Below are positions 7,265-16,870 of a stretch of DNA of 64,000 nt, piece after piece. The stretch spans positions 1 to 64,000 of the forward strand of contig CAJUPP010000001.1 in the NCBI GenBank assembly GCA_910588325.1. Reading direction: 5' to 3'. Every line of letters starts with the position of its first letter. Positions within the stretch are counted from its first letter, which is position 1. The notes beneath the pieces are model-generated. The model had not been told where the DNA came from and made no database searches. It worked only from the letters and a program-made list of their open reading frames with translations. Both the position numbers and the translations under genes were made by a program. This DNA comes from an uncultured Hungatella sp. (GTDB lineage Bacteria > Bacillota > Clostridia > Lachnospirales > Lachnospiraceae).

Positions 7265-10200
7265 TTAGATTTCTTCTGTTCCGTCATCCAGATCCAGAAC
7301 TTCCTCTGCCTCTTCCATCAGTTCATCATCATCCGACAGCATCAGTTCATCGTCATCCGACAACTCGATCTCATCTTCCATACTTACGTCCGTATTCAGC
7401 TTCACGGAACGGTACCGTTTCATACCTGTACCGGCCGGAATCAGCTTACCAATAAGAACGTTCTCCTTTAGGCCAATCAGATGGTCTACCTTGCCGTTAA
7501 TGGCTGCTTCCGTCAGAACCTTGGTGGTCTCCTGGAAGGATGCCGCGGACAGGAAGGAATCTGTAGCCAAAGACGCCTTGGTGATACCAAGCATAACCTG
7601 TTTGCCTTCTGCCGGCTGCTTTCCTTCTGCAATCAGCTTCTCATTCATGTCATTGAACTCCAGAACATTCATGGAGATACCCGGCAATACATCGCTGTCG
7701 CCACTTTCCTCGACCTTAATCTTCTTAAGCATCTGACGGACAATTACTTCTACATGCTTGTCATTAATCTCCACACCCTGCAGACGGTATACACGCTGAA
7801 CCTCGCGAATCATATAATCCTGAACCGCACGGACACCTTTGATCTTCAAAATGTCGTGAGGGTTGATGCTTCCCTCTGTCAGCTCGTCGCCGGCCTCAAT
7901 CTCCTGTCCGTCAGTTACTTTGATACGGGAACCGTAAGGAATCAGATACGTCTTGGAATTCCCTGTCTCATTGTTGGTAACTACAACCTCACGTTTCTTC
8001 TTGGTATCCTTAATGGCTACCACGCCGCCAAACTCCGTAATGATAGCAAGACCTTTCGGCTTTCTGGCCTCAAAAAGCTCCTCCACACGGGGAAGACCTT
8101 GTGTGATGTCTCCACCGGCCACACCGCCGGTATGGAAGGTACGCATGGTCAACTGGGTACCTGGCTCGCCGATAGACTGCGCCGCAATAATTCCCACGGC
8201 CTCGCCTACCTGAACCGGCTGGCCTGTTGCCATGTTGGCGCCATAGCATTTTGCGCAGACACCGATATGAGATTTACAGGTCAGAACCGTACGAATCTTG
8301 ACAGAATCCTTCCCGCTCTTCTTCAATACCTTCATCACATCCGCCGCACGTCTCGGGGTACACATATGGTTTGCTTTCACCACAACTTCCCCTGTATCAG
8401 GGTCAACAATGGTTTCCGCAATATATCTTCCTGTCAGTCTTTCCTCCAGGCTCTCGATGGTTTCCTGTCCGTCGGCAAAAGCCTTTATCTCCATATAAGG
8501 GAATTCCTTCCCTTCACAGCAGTCCACTTCCCGAATAATCAAATCCTGGGAAACGTCTACCAGACGTCTGGTCAGGTAACCGGAGTCAGCAGTACGAAGA
8601 GCCGTGTCGGACAATCCTTTTCTCGCACCGTGAGCGGAAATAAAATACTCCAGTACATCCAATCCCTCACGGAAATTGGATTTTATAGGAAGTTCAATGG
8701 TATGGCCGGTGGTATCTGCCATCAGTCCACGCATACCTGCCAGCTGTTTAATCTGTTTATCAGAACCACGGGCTCCGGAGTCTGCCATCATAAAAATATT
8801 ATTATACTTATCAAGACCGGTCAGCAAATCATGTGTCAGCTGATCGTCCGTGTTCTTCCATGTCTCGATAACCTCTTTGTATCGCTCTTCCTCCGTAATC
8901 AAACCGCGGCGGAAGTTTTTGGCAATCCGATCCACAGTCTCCTGGGCATCAGCAATGAGTTTAGGCTTGCTGGGCGGCACGGTCATATCGGAAATAGATA
9001 CGGTCATAGCCGCCCTGGTGGAATATTTGTATCCAATGGCTTTAATGTCATCCAAAGTCTCTGCCGTCTGGCTGGCTCCATGAACATTGATAACCTTCTC
9101 CAGAATCTGCTTGCACTGCTTCTTTCCTACATGGAAATCTACTTCCAGCTTTAATTCATTCTCCGGAATTCTTCTGTCCACAAAGCCCAGATCCTGAGGA
9201 ATAATCTCATTGAAAATAAAACGGCCTACGGTAGACTCTATGATTCCGGTCTTCACAGTGCCATCCGGCATGGTCTTCTGCACCCTTACCTTTACTCTGG
9301 AATGCAGAGTAACTGCTTTATTCTCATATGCCAGAATCGCCTCGTTGGGACTCTTAAAGAACATGCCTTCCCCTTTGGCTCCCGGTCTCTCCTGAGTCAG
9401 ATAATAGATTCCAAGAACCATATCCTGCGACGGAACTGCCACAGGCCCTCCGTCTGACGGTTTCAGCAAGTTGTTGGGCGACAAAAGCAGGAACCGGCAC
9501 TCTGCCTGTGCCTCCACAGACAGCGGCAGATGTACTGCCATCTGGTCTCCGTCAAAGTCAGCGTTGAATGCAGTACATACCAGAGGATGCAGTTTAATGG
9601 CTTTACCTTCTACCAGAATCGGCTCAAATGCCTGAATACCCAGACGGTGCAGGGTAGGAGCACGGTTTAACATAACCGGATGCTCTTTGATCACTTCCTC
9701 CAGAACGTCCCATACCTCCGGCTGCAGACGCTCTACCATCTTTTTCGCATTCTTTATATTATGAGCGGTTCCGTTGGAGACCAACTCTTTCATAACAAAT
9801 GGCTTAAATAACTCAATGGCCATCTCTTTTGGCAGGCCGCACTGATAAATCTTAAGTTCCGGCCCTACCACAATAACGGAACGTCCCGAATAGTCCACAC
9901 GCTTTCCAAGCAGGTTCTGGCGGAAACGTCCCTGCTTTCCTTTCAGCATATCGGAAAGGGATTTCAGCGCCCGGTTGCCCGGTCCGGTAACAGGTCTGCC
10001 TCTTCTTCCGTTATCGATCAATGCATCTACCGCTTCCTGAAGCATACGTTTCTCGTTGCGAACAATAATATCCGGTGCACCCAGCTCCAAAAGTCTGGCA
10101 AGACGGTTATTCCTGTTGATGATTCTGCGGTACAGATCATTTAAGTCAGAAGTTGCAAAACGTCCTCCATCCAGCTGAACCATAGGACGGATATCCGGCG

Positions 10201-10924
10201 GAATCACCGGAATGACAGTCATAATCATCCACTCCGGCCGGTTTCCGGAGCTGCGGAACGCGTCCACAACTTCCAGTCTCTTGATGATTCTGGCACGCTT
10301 CTGACCGCTGGCGTCCTTCATGGCTTTCCGCAGTTCTTCGGAATCCTTCTCCAGATCAATGGCCTTTAACAGTTCCTGAATGGCCTCGGCCCCCATTCCC
10401 ACACGGAAATTGCCGGACCCGTATTTTTCCAGTTCCTCTCTGTATTCCTTCTCAGACAGAACCTGCTTATACTGCAGCCCCGTATCCTTTGGATCCAGAA
10501 CAATATAAGAAGCAAAATATAACACCTTTTCCAGAACTCTCGGCGAAATATCCAATATCAGTCCCATACGGCTGGGAATCCCCTTAAAATACCAGATATG
10601 AGAAACAGGGGCTGCCAGCGCAATATGGCCGGTACGCTCTCTACGCACACTGGACTTTGTCACCTCAACACCACAACGGTCGCAAATCACGCCTTTATAT
10701 CGAATTTTTTTATACTTTCCACAATGGCACTCCCAGTCTTTGCTGGGTCCGAAGATTCTCTCACAGTACAAGCCGTCCCGCTCCGGCTTTAAGGTTCTGT
10801 AATTGATGGTTTCCGGCTTTTTCACCTCGCCATGGGACCATTCCAGAATTTTCTCAGGAGAAGCCAAACCGATCTTGATTGCATCAAACGTCAATGGTTG
10901 ATAAGTTTCTTTCGTCTCCGGCAT
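7265..10924 (-). CDS. rpoC: DNA-directed RNA polymerase subunit beta-prime
   Basis: 1219 aa, full length. The N-terminal zinc site (CHCGKY and CDRCGVEV), the catalytic Mg-binding AFNADFDGDQMAVH (about residue 450), and the second zinc module (CKSHIGVCAKCYG) are all present. It forms the active centre of RNA polymerase with RpoB. It starts 14 bp after rpoB with GGAGGGAG upstream. The C-terminus is an acidic tail containing a tandem copy of LSDDDELM before EEAEEVLDLDDG; the function of this tail is unknown. Confidence 0.97.
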   Translation of the reverse strand: MPETKETYQPLTFDAIKIGLASPEKILEWSHGEVKKPETINYRTLKPERDGLYCERIFGPSKDWECHCGKYKKIRYKGVICDRCGVEVTKSSVRRERTGHIALAAPVSHIWYFKGIPSRMGLILDISPRVLEKVLYFASYIVLDPKDTGLQYKQVLSEKEYREELEKYGSGNFRVGMGAEAIQELLKAIDLEKDSEELRKAMKDASGQKRARIIKRLEVVDAFRSSGNRPEWMIMTVIPVIPPDIRPMVQLDGGRFATSDLNDLYRRIINRNNRLARLLELGAPDIIVRNEKRMLQEAVDALIDNGRRGRPVTGPGNRALKSLSDMLKGKQGRFRQNLLGKRVDYSGRSVIVVGPELKIYQCGLPKEMAIELFKPFVMKELVSNGTAHNIKNAKKMVERLQPEVWDVLEEVIKEHPVMLNRAPTLHRLGIQAFEPILVEGKAIKLHPLVCTAFNADFDGDQMAVHLPLSVEAQAECRFLLLSPNNLLKPSDGGPVAVPSQDMVLGIYYLTQERPGAKGEGMFFKSPNEAILAYENKAVTLHSRVKVRVQKTMPDGTVKTGIIESTVGRFIFNEIIPQDLGFVDRRIPENELKLEVDFHVGKKQCKQILEKVINVHGASQTAETLDDIKAIGYKYSTRAAMTVSISDMTVPPSKPKLIADAQETVDRIAKNFRRGLITEEERYKEVIETWKNTDDQLTHDLLTGLDKYNNIFMMADSGARGSDKQIKQLAGMRGLMADTTGHTIELPIKSNFREGLDVLEYFISAHGARKGLSDTALRTADSGYLTRRLVDVSQDLIIREVDCCEGKEFPYMEIKAFADGQETIESLEERLTGRYIAETIVDPDTGEVVVKANHMCTPRRAADVMKVLKKSGKDSVKIRTVLTCKSHIGVCAKCYGANMATGQPVQVGEAVGIIAAQSIGEPGTQLTMRTFHTGGVAGGDITQGLPRVEELFEARKPKGLAIITEFGGVVAIKDTKKKREVVVTNNETGNSKTYLIPYGSRIKVTDGQEIEAGDELTEGSINPHDILKIKGVRAVQDYMIREVQRVYRLQGVEINDKHVEVIVRQMLKKIKVEESGDSDVLPGISMNVLEFNDMNEKLIAEGKQPAEGKQVMLGITKASLATDSFLSAASFQETTKVLTEAAINGKVDHLIGLKENVLIGKLIPAGTGMKRYRSVKLNTDVSMEDEIELSDDDELMLSDDDELMEEAEEVLDLDDGTEEI

Positions 10925-10938
10925 GAGTGAACTCCCTC

Positions 10939-13900
10939 CTATTCATTATCATCAGAAACATCAAAATCATCAAATGAATCCTCTTCGATTTCGCTGTCGT
11001 CTACCTCATCATCTATATCTATGTCATCTGTCACATCCTCTTCCTCCGGCTCATCCACGTCCACCAGTTCCCCATCCTTAAATTCCTGGTACTGATAGCC
11101 CTGGCTGCTGAGAGAATCGCCCTGATTTCCATAAGAACGATCACCCTCAATAATGGAGCGCAGATCAATATCACTGTAATCAATATTCTCTGTCATCTCC
11201 ACTTCCGTGCCGTCATCCTTCAATACACGGACATCCAGCCCCAGAGACTGAAGTTCCTTTAAAAGGACCTTGAAGGATTCCGGAACGCCGGATTCCGGTA
11301 TATTCTCTCCCTTGATAATGGCCTCATACGTCTTCACACGGCCCACAACGTCATCACTCTTAACTGTCAATATTTCCTGTAAGGTGTAGGAAGCGCCGTA
11401 CGCCTCCAGGGCCCAAACCTCCATCTCCCCGAAACGCTGTCCGCCGAACTGTGCTTTTCCGCCCAACGGCTGCTGAGTAACCAGCGCATATGGGCCCGTG
11501 GAACGGGCATGAATCTTATCGTCAACCAAATGATGAAGCTTCAGATAGTGCATGTGCCCGATGGTAACCGGACTGTCGAAATACTCTCCCGTACGTCCGT
11601 CGCGAAGTCGAACCTTTCCGTCTCTGCTGATAGGTACGCCCTTCCACAACTCTCTGTGTTCCAAATGAGAGCCCAGGTAATCCATCACATCCGGATTCAG
11701 GGTATCTTTATATTTTTCCTCAAATTCTTCCCAGGAAGAATTCACATAATCATTAGCCAGATCGAGAGTGTCCATAATGTCATTCTCGTTGGCGCCGTCA
11801 AAAATCGGTGTGGCAATATTAAAGCCCAGCGCCTTGGCAGCAAGGCTTAAATGAATCTCCAGCACCTGTCCGATATTCATACGGGACGGCACGCCCAAAG
11901 GATTCAATACAATATCCAGAGCACGTCCGTTAGGCAAAAACGGCATATCTTCCACAGGAAGAACACGGGAAACAACACCCTTATTCCCATGACGTCCGGC
12001 CATCTTGTCACCTACAGAAATCTTTCTCTTCTGGGCAATGTAAATACGGACCGTCTGATTTACGCCTGGTGAAAGCTCATCGCCATTCTCCCTGGTAAAT
12101 ACCTTGGCATCTACCACAATACCATACGCACCGTGAGGCACCTTCAGGGAGGTGTCACGAACCTCTCTGGCTTTCTCACCAAAAATTGCACGAAGAAGGC
12201 GTTCCTCGGCAGTCAGCTCCGTCTCTCCCTTTGGAGTCACCTTACCTACCAGAATATCTCCGGCACGAACCTCGGCTCCGATACGGATGATTCCTCTCTC
12301 GTCCAGATCCTTCAGCGCGTCTTCGCCTACGCCCGGAACATCGCGGGTAATCTCTTCCGGTCCCAGCTTTGTATCTCTGGCCTCTGCCTCATATTCCTCA
12401 ATGTGCACGGAGGTGTATACATCCTCCTGCACCAGTCTTTCGCTTAAAAGAACAGCATCCTCATAATTGTATCCTTCCCAGGTCATGAATCCAATGAGAG
12501 GATTCTTCCCCAGAGCAATCTCTCCGTTCTGGGTGGAAGGTCCGTCCGCGATAACTTCTCCCTTCTCCACATGGTCGCCTTTGAATACAATCGGCTTCTG
12601 GTTGTAGCAGTTGGACTGGTTGCTTCTCTTAAATTTCGTCAAATGGTAAACATCTCTGTTTCCGTCAGCATCTCTGCGGACAACAATCTCATTGGATGCG
12701 GAACGCTCTACCACCCCTGCATTCCTTGCCACAACACAGACGCCAGAGTCTACGGCTGCCTTGCCCTCAATACCGGTTCCCACCACAGGAGCATCCGTAG
12801 TCAGAAGCGGAACTGCCTGACGCTGCATGTTTGACCCCATCAGAGCCCGGTTGGCATCATCGTTCTCCAAAAACGGAATCATGGAAGTAGCGACAGAGAA
12901 TACCATCTTCGGAGAAACGTCCATCAGATCAATATTCTTCTTCTGGAAAGAAGAAGTCTCATCTCTGTATCTTCCGGATACATTGTTATGAATAAAATGG
13001 CCTTCCTCATCCAAAGGCTCATTGGCCTGTGCAACGATGAAATTATCCTCCTCGTCTGCAGTCAGATACACTACCTGGTCCGTAACTACCGGATTCAGAC
13101 GGTCTGTCTTATCTACCACGCGATAGGGTGCTTCCACAAATCCATAAATATTTACCCTGGCATAGGTAGCCAGAGAGTTAATCAGACCGATGTTGGGACC
13201 TTCAGGAGTCTCAATAGGGCACATACGTCCATAGTGAGTATAATGCACATCCCGGACCTCAAATCCGGCACGGTCTCTGGACAGACCGCCTGGTCCCAAC
13301 GCTGACAGACGCCGTTTGTGCGTCAACTCTGCCAATGGGTTATTCTGATCCATAAACTGTGACAGCTGAGAACTTCCGAAGAATTCTTTCACCGCCGCCG
13401 TCACCGGCTTGATGTTAATCAGAGACTGTGGGGTGATATCGTCCATGTCCTGTGTAGTCATACGTTCTCTCACCACACGCTCCATACGGGACAGACCGAT
13501 ACGATACTGATTCTGCAGAAGCTCGCCTACGGCACGAATTCTTCTGTTGCCCAGATGATCAATATCATCCGCAGTGCCAATCTGCTCCTCCAAATGCATA
13601 TTATAGTTAATGGAAGCAATAATATCTTCCTTTGTGATGTGCTTTGGTATCAATTCACTTAAGTTCCTGCGGATCACACGCTTCAATTCTTCCTGATCCT
13701 GTCCATATTCTGCCAGGATAGACTTAAGCACAGGATAGTATACTAACTCCGTAACACCGGCTTCCGTCGGGTCAAAAGACACATAGGAGGACAGATTTAC
13801 CATCATGTTGGACAGTACCTTTTGATTCCTCTCAATGCCCTGAATCCACACATGGGAAATCCCTGCATTCTGGATGGTATCCGCCAGTTCCTTGTCCACA

Positions 13901-14838
13901 GAAGTTCCTGCCTTAGCCAAAATCTCTCCGGTATCTTCATCCACTACATCCGCAGCCAGGATGTGTCCGGCGATACGGTTCTTAAACAGCAGTTTTTTAT
14001 TGAATTTATATCGTCCCACCTTAGCCAGGTCGTACCTTCTAGGATCAAAGAACATGCTGTTTAACAGGCTCTCCGCACTGTCAACGGACAGCGGCTCGCC
14101 TGGACGGATCTTTTTGTATAACTCTAACAGGCCATCCTGGTAATTGTCGGAAACATCCTTACCGAAGCTGGCCAATAGTTTTGGTTCCTCACCAAACAAA
14201 TCTATAATCTCGGCATTGGTACCATATCCGAGCGCACGAACCAATACTGTAACCGGCACCTTCCTGGTTCTGTCTACACGTACGTAAAAAATGTCATTGG
14301 AATCAGTCTCATACTCCAGCCAAGCCCCACGGTTGGGAATCACGGTACAGGTGTACAACTCCTTACCAATCTTGTCATGTCCAATACCATAGTAAATACC
14401 AGGGGAACGTACTAGCTGGCTGACAATGACACGTTCTGCGCCGTTAATGACAAAAGAGCCGGTATCTGTCATAAGCGGAAGATCACCCATGAAGATTTTG
14501 TGTTCCTTGATTTCATCCTTATCTTTATTACACAGTCTTACCTTCACCTGCAAGGGAGCCGCATAGGTGGCGTCCCGCTCCTTGCATTCTTCTATGGTAT
14601 ACTTAATGTCATCTTTACATAATGTAAAATCAACGAATTCCAAACTCAAGTGCCCCGCAAAGTCAGCAATGGGAGAGATGTCTTCGAAAACTTCTTTTAA
14701 GCCTTCATCAAGAAACCACTGATACGAGGTCTTTTGAATCTCAATCAGGTTTGGCATCTCAAGTACTTCTTTTTGCCTTGAGTAGCTCATTCTTACGCTT
14801 TTCCCTGCCTTCACAGGACGCATTCTGCTTTTCTCCAT
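10939..14838 (-). CDS. rpoB: DNA-directed RNA polymerase subunit beta
   Basis: 1299 aa, full length. Clear RpoB blocks include RMSYSRQKEVLEMPNL near the N-terminus, the rifampicin-pocket region SQFMDQNNPLAELTHKRR, and MAGRHGNKG near the catalytic lysines. The C-terminus carries a roughly 45-residue Asp/Glu-rich tail, matching the acidic tail of RpoC. The start at 14838 is preceded by GGGGTGA. A later in-frame ATG five codons downstream is a weaker option. rplJ and rplL, which commonly precede rpoB, are not here; the gene has its own promoter and a divergent neighbour. Confidence 0.97.
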   Translation of the reverse strand: MEKSRMRPVKAGKSVRMSYSRQKEVLEMPNLIEIQKTSYQWFLDEGLKEVFEDISPIADFAGHLSLEFVDFTLCKDDIKYTIEECKERDATYAAPLQVKVRLCNKDKDEIKEHKIFMGDLPLMTDTGSFVINGAERVIVSQLVRSPGIYYGIGHDKIGKELYTCTVIPNRGAWLEYETDSNDIFYVRVDRTRKVPVTVLVRALGYGTNAEIIDLFGEEPKLLASFGKDVSDNYQDGLLELYKKIRPGEPLSVDSAESLLNSMFFDPRRYDLAKVGRYKFNKKLLFKNRIAGHILAADVVDEDTGEILAKAGTSVDKELADTIQNAGISHVWIQGIERNQKVLSNMMVNLSSYVSFDPTEAGVTELVYYPVLKSILAEYGQDQEELKRVIRRNLSELIPKHITKEDIIASINYNMHLEEQIGTADDIDHLGNRRIRAVGELLQNQYRIGLSRMERVVRERMTTQDMDDITPQSLINIKPVTAAVKEFFGSSQLSQFMDQNNPLAELTHKRRLSALGPGGLSRDRAGFEVRDVHYTHYGRMCPIETPEGPNIGLINSLATYARVNIYGFVEAPYRVVDKTDRLNPVVTDQVVYLTADEEDNFIVAQANEPLDEEGHFIHNNVSGRYRDETSSFQKKNIDLMDVSPKMVFSVATSMIPFLENDDANRALMGSNMQRQAVPLLTTDAPVVGTGIEGKAAVDSGVCVVARNAGVVERSASNEIVVRRDADGNRDVYHLTKFKRSNQSNCYNQKPIVFKGDHVEKGEVIADGPSTQNGEIALGKNPLIGFMTWEGYNYEDAVLLSERLVQEDVYTSVHIEEYEAEARDTKLGPEEITRDVPGVGEDALKDLDERGIIRIGAEVRAGDILVGKVTPKGETELTAEERLLRAIFGEKAREVRDTSLKVPHGAYGIVVDAKVFTRENGDELSPGVNQTVRIYIAQKRKISVGDKMAGRHGNKGVVSRVLPVEDMPFLPNGRALDIVLNPLGVPSRMNIGQVLEIHLSLAAKALGFNIATPIFDGANENDIMDTLDLANDYVNSSWEEFEEKYKDTLNPDVMDYLGSHLEHRELWKGVPISRDGKVRLRDGRTGEYFDSPVTIGHMHYLKLHHLVDDKIHARSTGPYALVTQQPLGGKAQFGGQRFGEMEVWALEAYGASYTLQEILTVKSDDVVGRVKTYEAIIKGENIPESGVPESFKVLLKELQSLGLDVRVLKDDGTEVEMTENIDYSDIDLRSIIEGDRSYGNQGDSLSSQGYQYQEFKDGELVDVDEPEEEDVTDDIDIDDEVDDSEIEEDSFDDFDVSDDNE

Positions 14839-14929
14839 TGACGTTTCACCCCTGTTTTCTATTCATTTTTAACTGATTTTTGGGCATACAAACCCTATAT
14901 ATACACGTTGCCATGATAGTGTACATTCC

Positions 14930-14958
14930 ATATTAACACAATGAATTCAACATGTCAA
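14930..14958 (-). promoter_or_regulatory. Sigma-A promoter of rpoBC
   Basis: The reverse strand has TTGACA (14953-14958), a 17-bp spacer and TAATAT (14930-14935). The leader to rpoB is about 85 nt. rpoBC is thus transcribed without rplJL. Confidence 0.8.
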
Positions 14959-15086
14959 GCATTTTTTTCTTGCCTTTTTTGACGGAAAATGGTATACTTT
15001 TTTTAAGTAGGCCTTGCCTAAGCAGAGTACTCTCGGAGAGTCTTGGCGCCCTGGAGTGCTTAAGTACACATTTGGAGGTATTCCCC

Positions 15087-15533
15087 ATGAGCACGTTTTT
15101 AAATGTATTACTTGTTATTCTCATCATTGTTGTGGCTGTTCTGGCCGTTCTGTACTTTCTGGGAAGAAAGCTGGAAAAGCGCCAGGTAGAACAGCAGGCA
15201 CTGCTGGAGGCCGCCGCACAGACCGTATCCATGCTGGTTATTGATAAAAAGAAGATGAAGATTCAGGATTCCAATCTTCCCAAGATGGTACTTGAACAGA
15301 CACCCAAGTATATGCGCTGGGCCAAGGTTCCGGTAGTAAAGGCCAAGGTAGGTCCAAAGGTCATGACACTTCTTGCAGATGAGAAAGTTTTTCAATCTCT
15401 TCCGGTTAAAACGGAGGCGAAGGTAGTTGTCAGTGGGATTTACATCACACAAATCAAAAGCGTCAGAGGCGGTGCCGTTGCCGCTCCTCCTAAGAAAAAA
15501 GGATTTTTCCAAAGATTTAAAAAAGAAAAGTAA
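15087..15533 (+). CDS. Conserved membrane-anchored protein of unknown function
   Basis: 148 aa. Residues about 4-26 are one strongly hydrophobic membrane segment (LLVILIIVVAVLAVLYFL) followed by a basic/coiled region and a cytoplasmic domain with a lysine-rich end (PPKKKGFFQRFKKEK). I do not recognise a domain. The start at 15087 is chosen because GGAGG lies 8 bp upstream and the membrane segment begins right after. Upstream in-frame codons would add a second hydrophobic stretch without a ribosome binding site. It is divergent from rpoB and ends at a strong terminator, so it is monocistronic. Confidence 0.75.
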   Translation: MSTFLNVLLVILIIVVAVLAVLYFLGRKLEKRQVEQQALLEAAAQTVSMLVIDKKKMKIQDSNLPKMVLEQTPKYMRWAKVPVVKAKVGPKVMTLLADEKVFQSLPVKTEAKVVVSGIYITQIKSVRGGAVAAPPKKKGFFQRFKKEK

Positions 15534-15547
15534 TTTCCAGCCGGAAC

Positions 15548-15596
15548 AATGCCGCAGAGTCAACTTTCTATCAAGGTTGCTTCTGCGGCATTATTT
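15548..15596. terminator. Bidirectional terminator between convergent genes
   Basis: An 11-bp perfect stem (AATGCCGCAGA at 15548-15558, complement at 15582-15592) with TTATTTT after it on the plus strand and A/T-rich sequence on the other side. It separates the membrane protein gene from the DUF1934 gene. Confidence 0.75.
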
Positions 15597-15620
15597 TCAA
15601 ATATCAAAATTTCTGCATTT

Positions 15621-16049
15621 TCATTCCATATTTCTCGATTTTACCTGCACCGTAATGTTGCAGTTGGAAACATGTTCATAATTAATATCAAGGGCATACC
15701 GGATATCCACTTTCAACGCATCTTTCTCCTCTTCCACATGGACCTCATGAGTGTGGATACCCACCACCAACTCTCCAAAGGGGGTCATATAACAGGATAT
15801 GTTCTTTTTATTTTTCTGAAATATCATATGAGTGTTGGTATTTCCCCTTTTAATGATATCCAGAGTATCCGGAGCAACCTTAATGGTATTTTTTGTTATC
15901 TGTTTACTGTCCTCTTCAATCTCTTCATATATAATATAGTGTTTCCCGTCTTTTAAGAAATAATCTCCGGTGGTTATCATCTCGACTTCTTCCTGGTCGC
16001 TGCCGGAATCTCTGGCGCCGCCGATGCGAATCAGTACATCACGAGTCAT
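15621..16049 (-). CDS. DUF1934 family protein (YwiB-like)
   Basis: 142 aa. MTRDVLIRIGG at the N-terminus, the GDYFLKDGKHYIIYEE block and the C-terminal ALDINYEHVSNCNITVQV match the DUF1934 family, small beta-barrel proteins of unknown function. It starts 2 bp after murI, with GAGGAG inside the murI end, so it is co-translated with ddl and murI. A link to wall precursor metabolism is inference from the operon only. Confidence 0.8.
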   Translation of the reverse strand: MTRDVLIRIGGARDSGSDQEEVEMITTGDYFLKDGKHYIIYEEIEEDSKQITKNTIKVAPDTLDIIKRGNTNTHMIFQKNKKNISCYMTPFGELVVGIHTHEVHVEEEKDALKVDIRYALDINYEHVSNCNITVQVKSRNME

Positions 16050-16051
16050 AA

Positions 16052-16870
16052 TCAGTACTCCTCAATATTAATTTTTCTCGTTTCTTTTGCCTCAACAGGC
16101 AGTATGGAGGTTGCAAACGCAGTAAACTTTTCCGCAAGGTCGCTGACATAAAACTGGTATTTTTCCTGGCCTTCCCTGTCTGTCAGGCAGGTCATCTGTC
16201 TCTTTTCCAGCAATGTCTTAAGTTCAATGGCTGTCTCATAAGCCGGATTCACCAGAGTTACATCATTTCCCATCAGACGCCCCAAGGTGGAGCGAATCAA
16301 CGGATAATGAGTACACCCCAAAACCAGGGTATCTATAAAACGGCCTTTCAAAGTGCTGAGATACCGGGACGCAATCTCGTCTGTGACAGAATCGTGAAGA
16401 AGGCCCTCTTCCACCAGCGGCACAAATAATGGGCAGGATTTTCCGGTTACCTCGATATCCGGCCGCATCTGCTTCATCACTTTTGTATAAATGCCGCTGC
16501 CGATGGTCCCCTCCGTCCCAATGACGCCGATCTTCCCGTTACGGGTAGCCTGGACTGCTGTGTGGGCCCCGGCATTAATCACGCCTAAGACAGGAATATC
16601 ATACTCCTTTTCCACCACATCCAATGCATATGCACTGGCAGTATTACAAGCAATAACAATGGCCTTTACCTCTTTTGTCATCAGAAAACGGATAATCTGT
16701 CTGGAATAGCGAACAATGGTATCCTGAGACTTGCTGCCGTAAGGCAGACGGGCCGTATCGCCAAAATAGACGATTCGTTCTTCCGGCATCTGCCGTATAA
16801 TCTCTCTGGCAACAGTCAGCCCTCCGATTCCGGAATCAAATACTCCCACAGGTGCATTTCTATCCATCAT
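16052..16870 (-). CDS. murI: Glutamate racemase
   Basis: 272 aa. GVFDSGIGGLTV carries the N-terminal acid residue, VIACNTASA the first catalytic Cys, and LGCTHYPLI the second Cys. It makes D-glutamate for peptidoglycan in the cytoplasm. The start at 16870 is preferred because the upstream in-frame ATG is itself part of the GGGAG ribosome binding site, and the start overlaps the end of ddl. Operon order is ddl-murI-DUF1934, a wall-precursor unit. Confidence 0.95.
   Translation of the reverse strand: MMDRNAPVGVFDSGIGGLTVAREIIRQMPEERIVYFGDTARLPYGSKSQDTIVRYSRQIIRFLMTKEVKAIVIACNTASAYALDVVEKEYDIPVLGVINAGAHTAVQATRNGKIGVIGTEGTIGSGIYTKVMKQMRPDIEVTGKSCPLFVPLVEEGLLHDSVTDEIASRYLSTLKGRFIDTLVLGCTHYPLIRSTLGRLMGNDVTLVNPAYETAIELKTLLEKRQMTCLTDREGQEKYQFYVSDLAEKFTAFATSILPVEAKETRKINIEEY

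Noticed and set aside
7481..9154. 557-codon open frame antisense to rpoC
   Set aside because: It lies wholly inside rpoC on the opposite strand, has no ribosome binding site and no family features. Codon bias of rpoC explains it.
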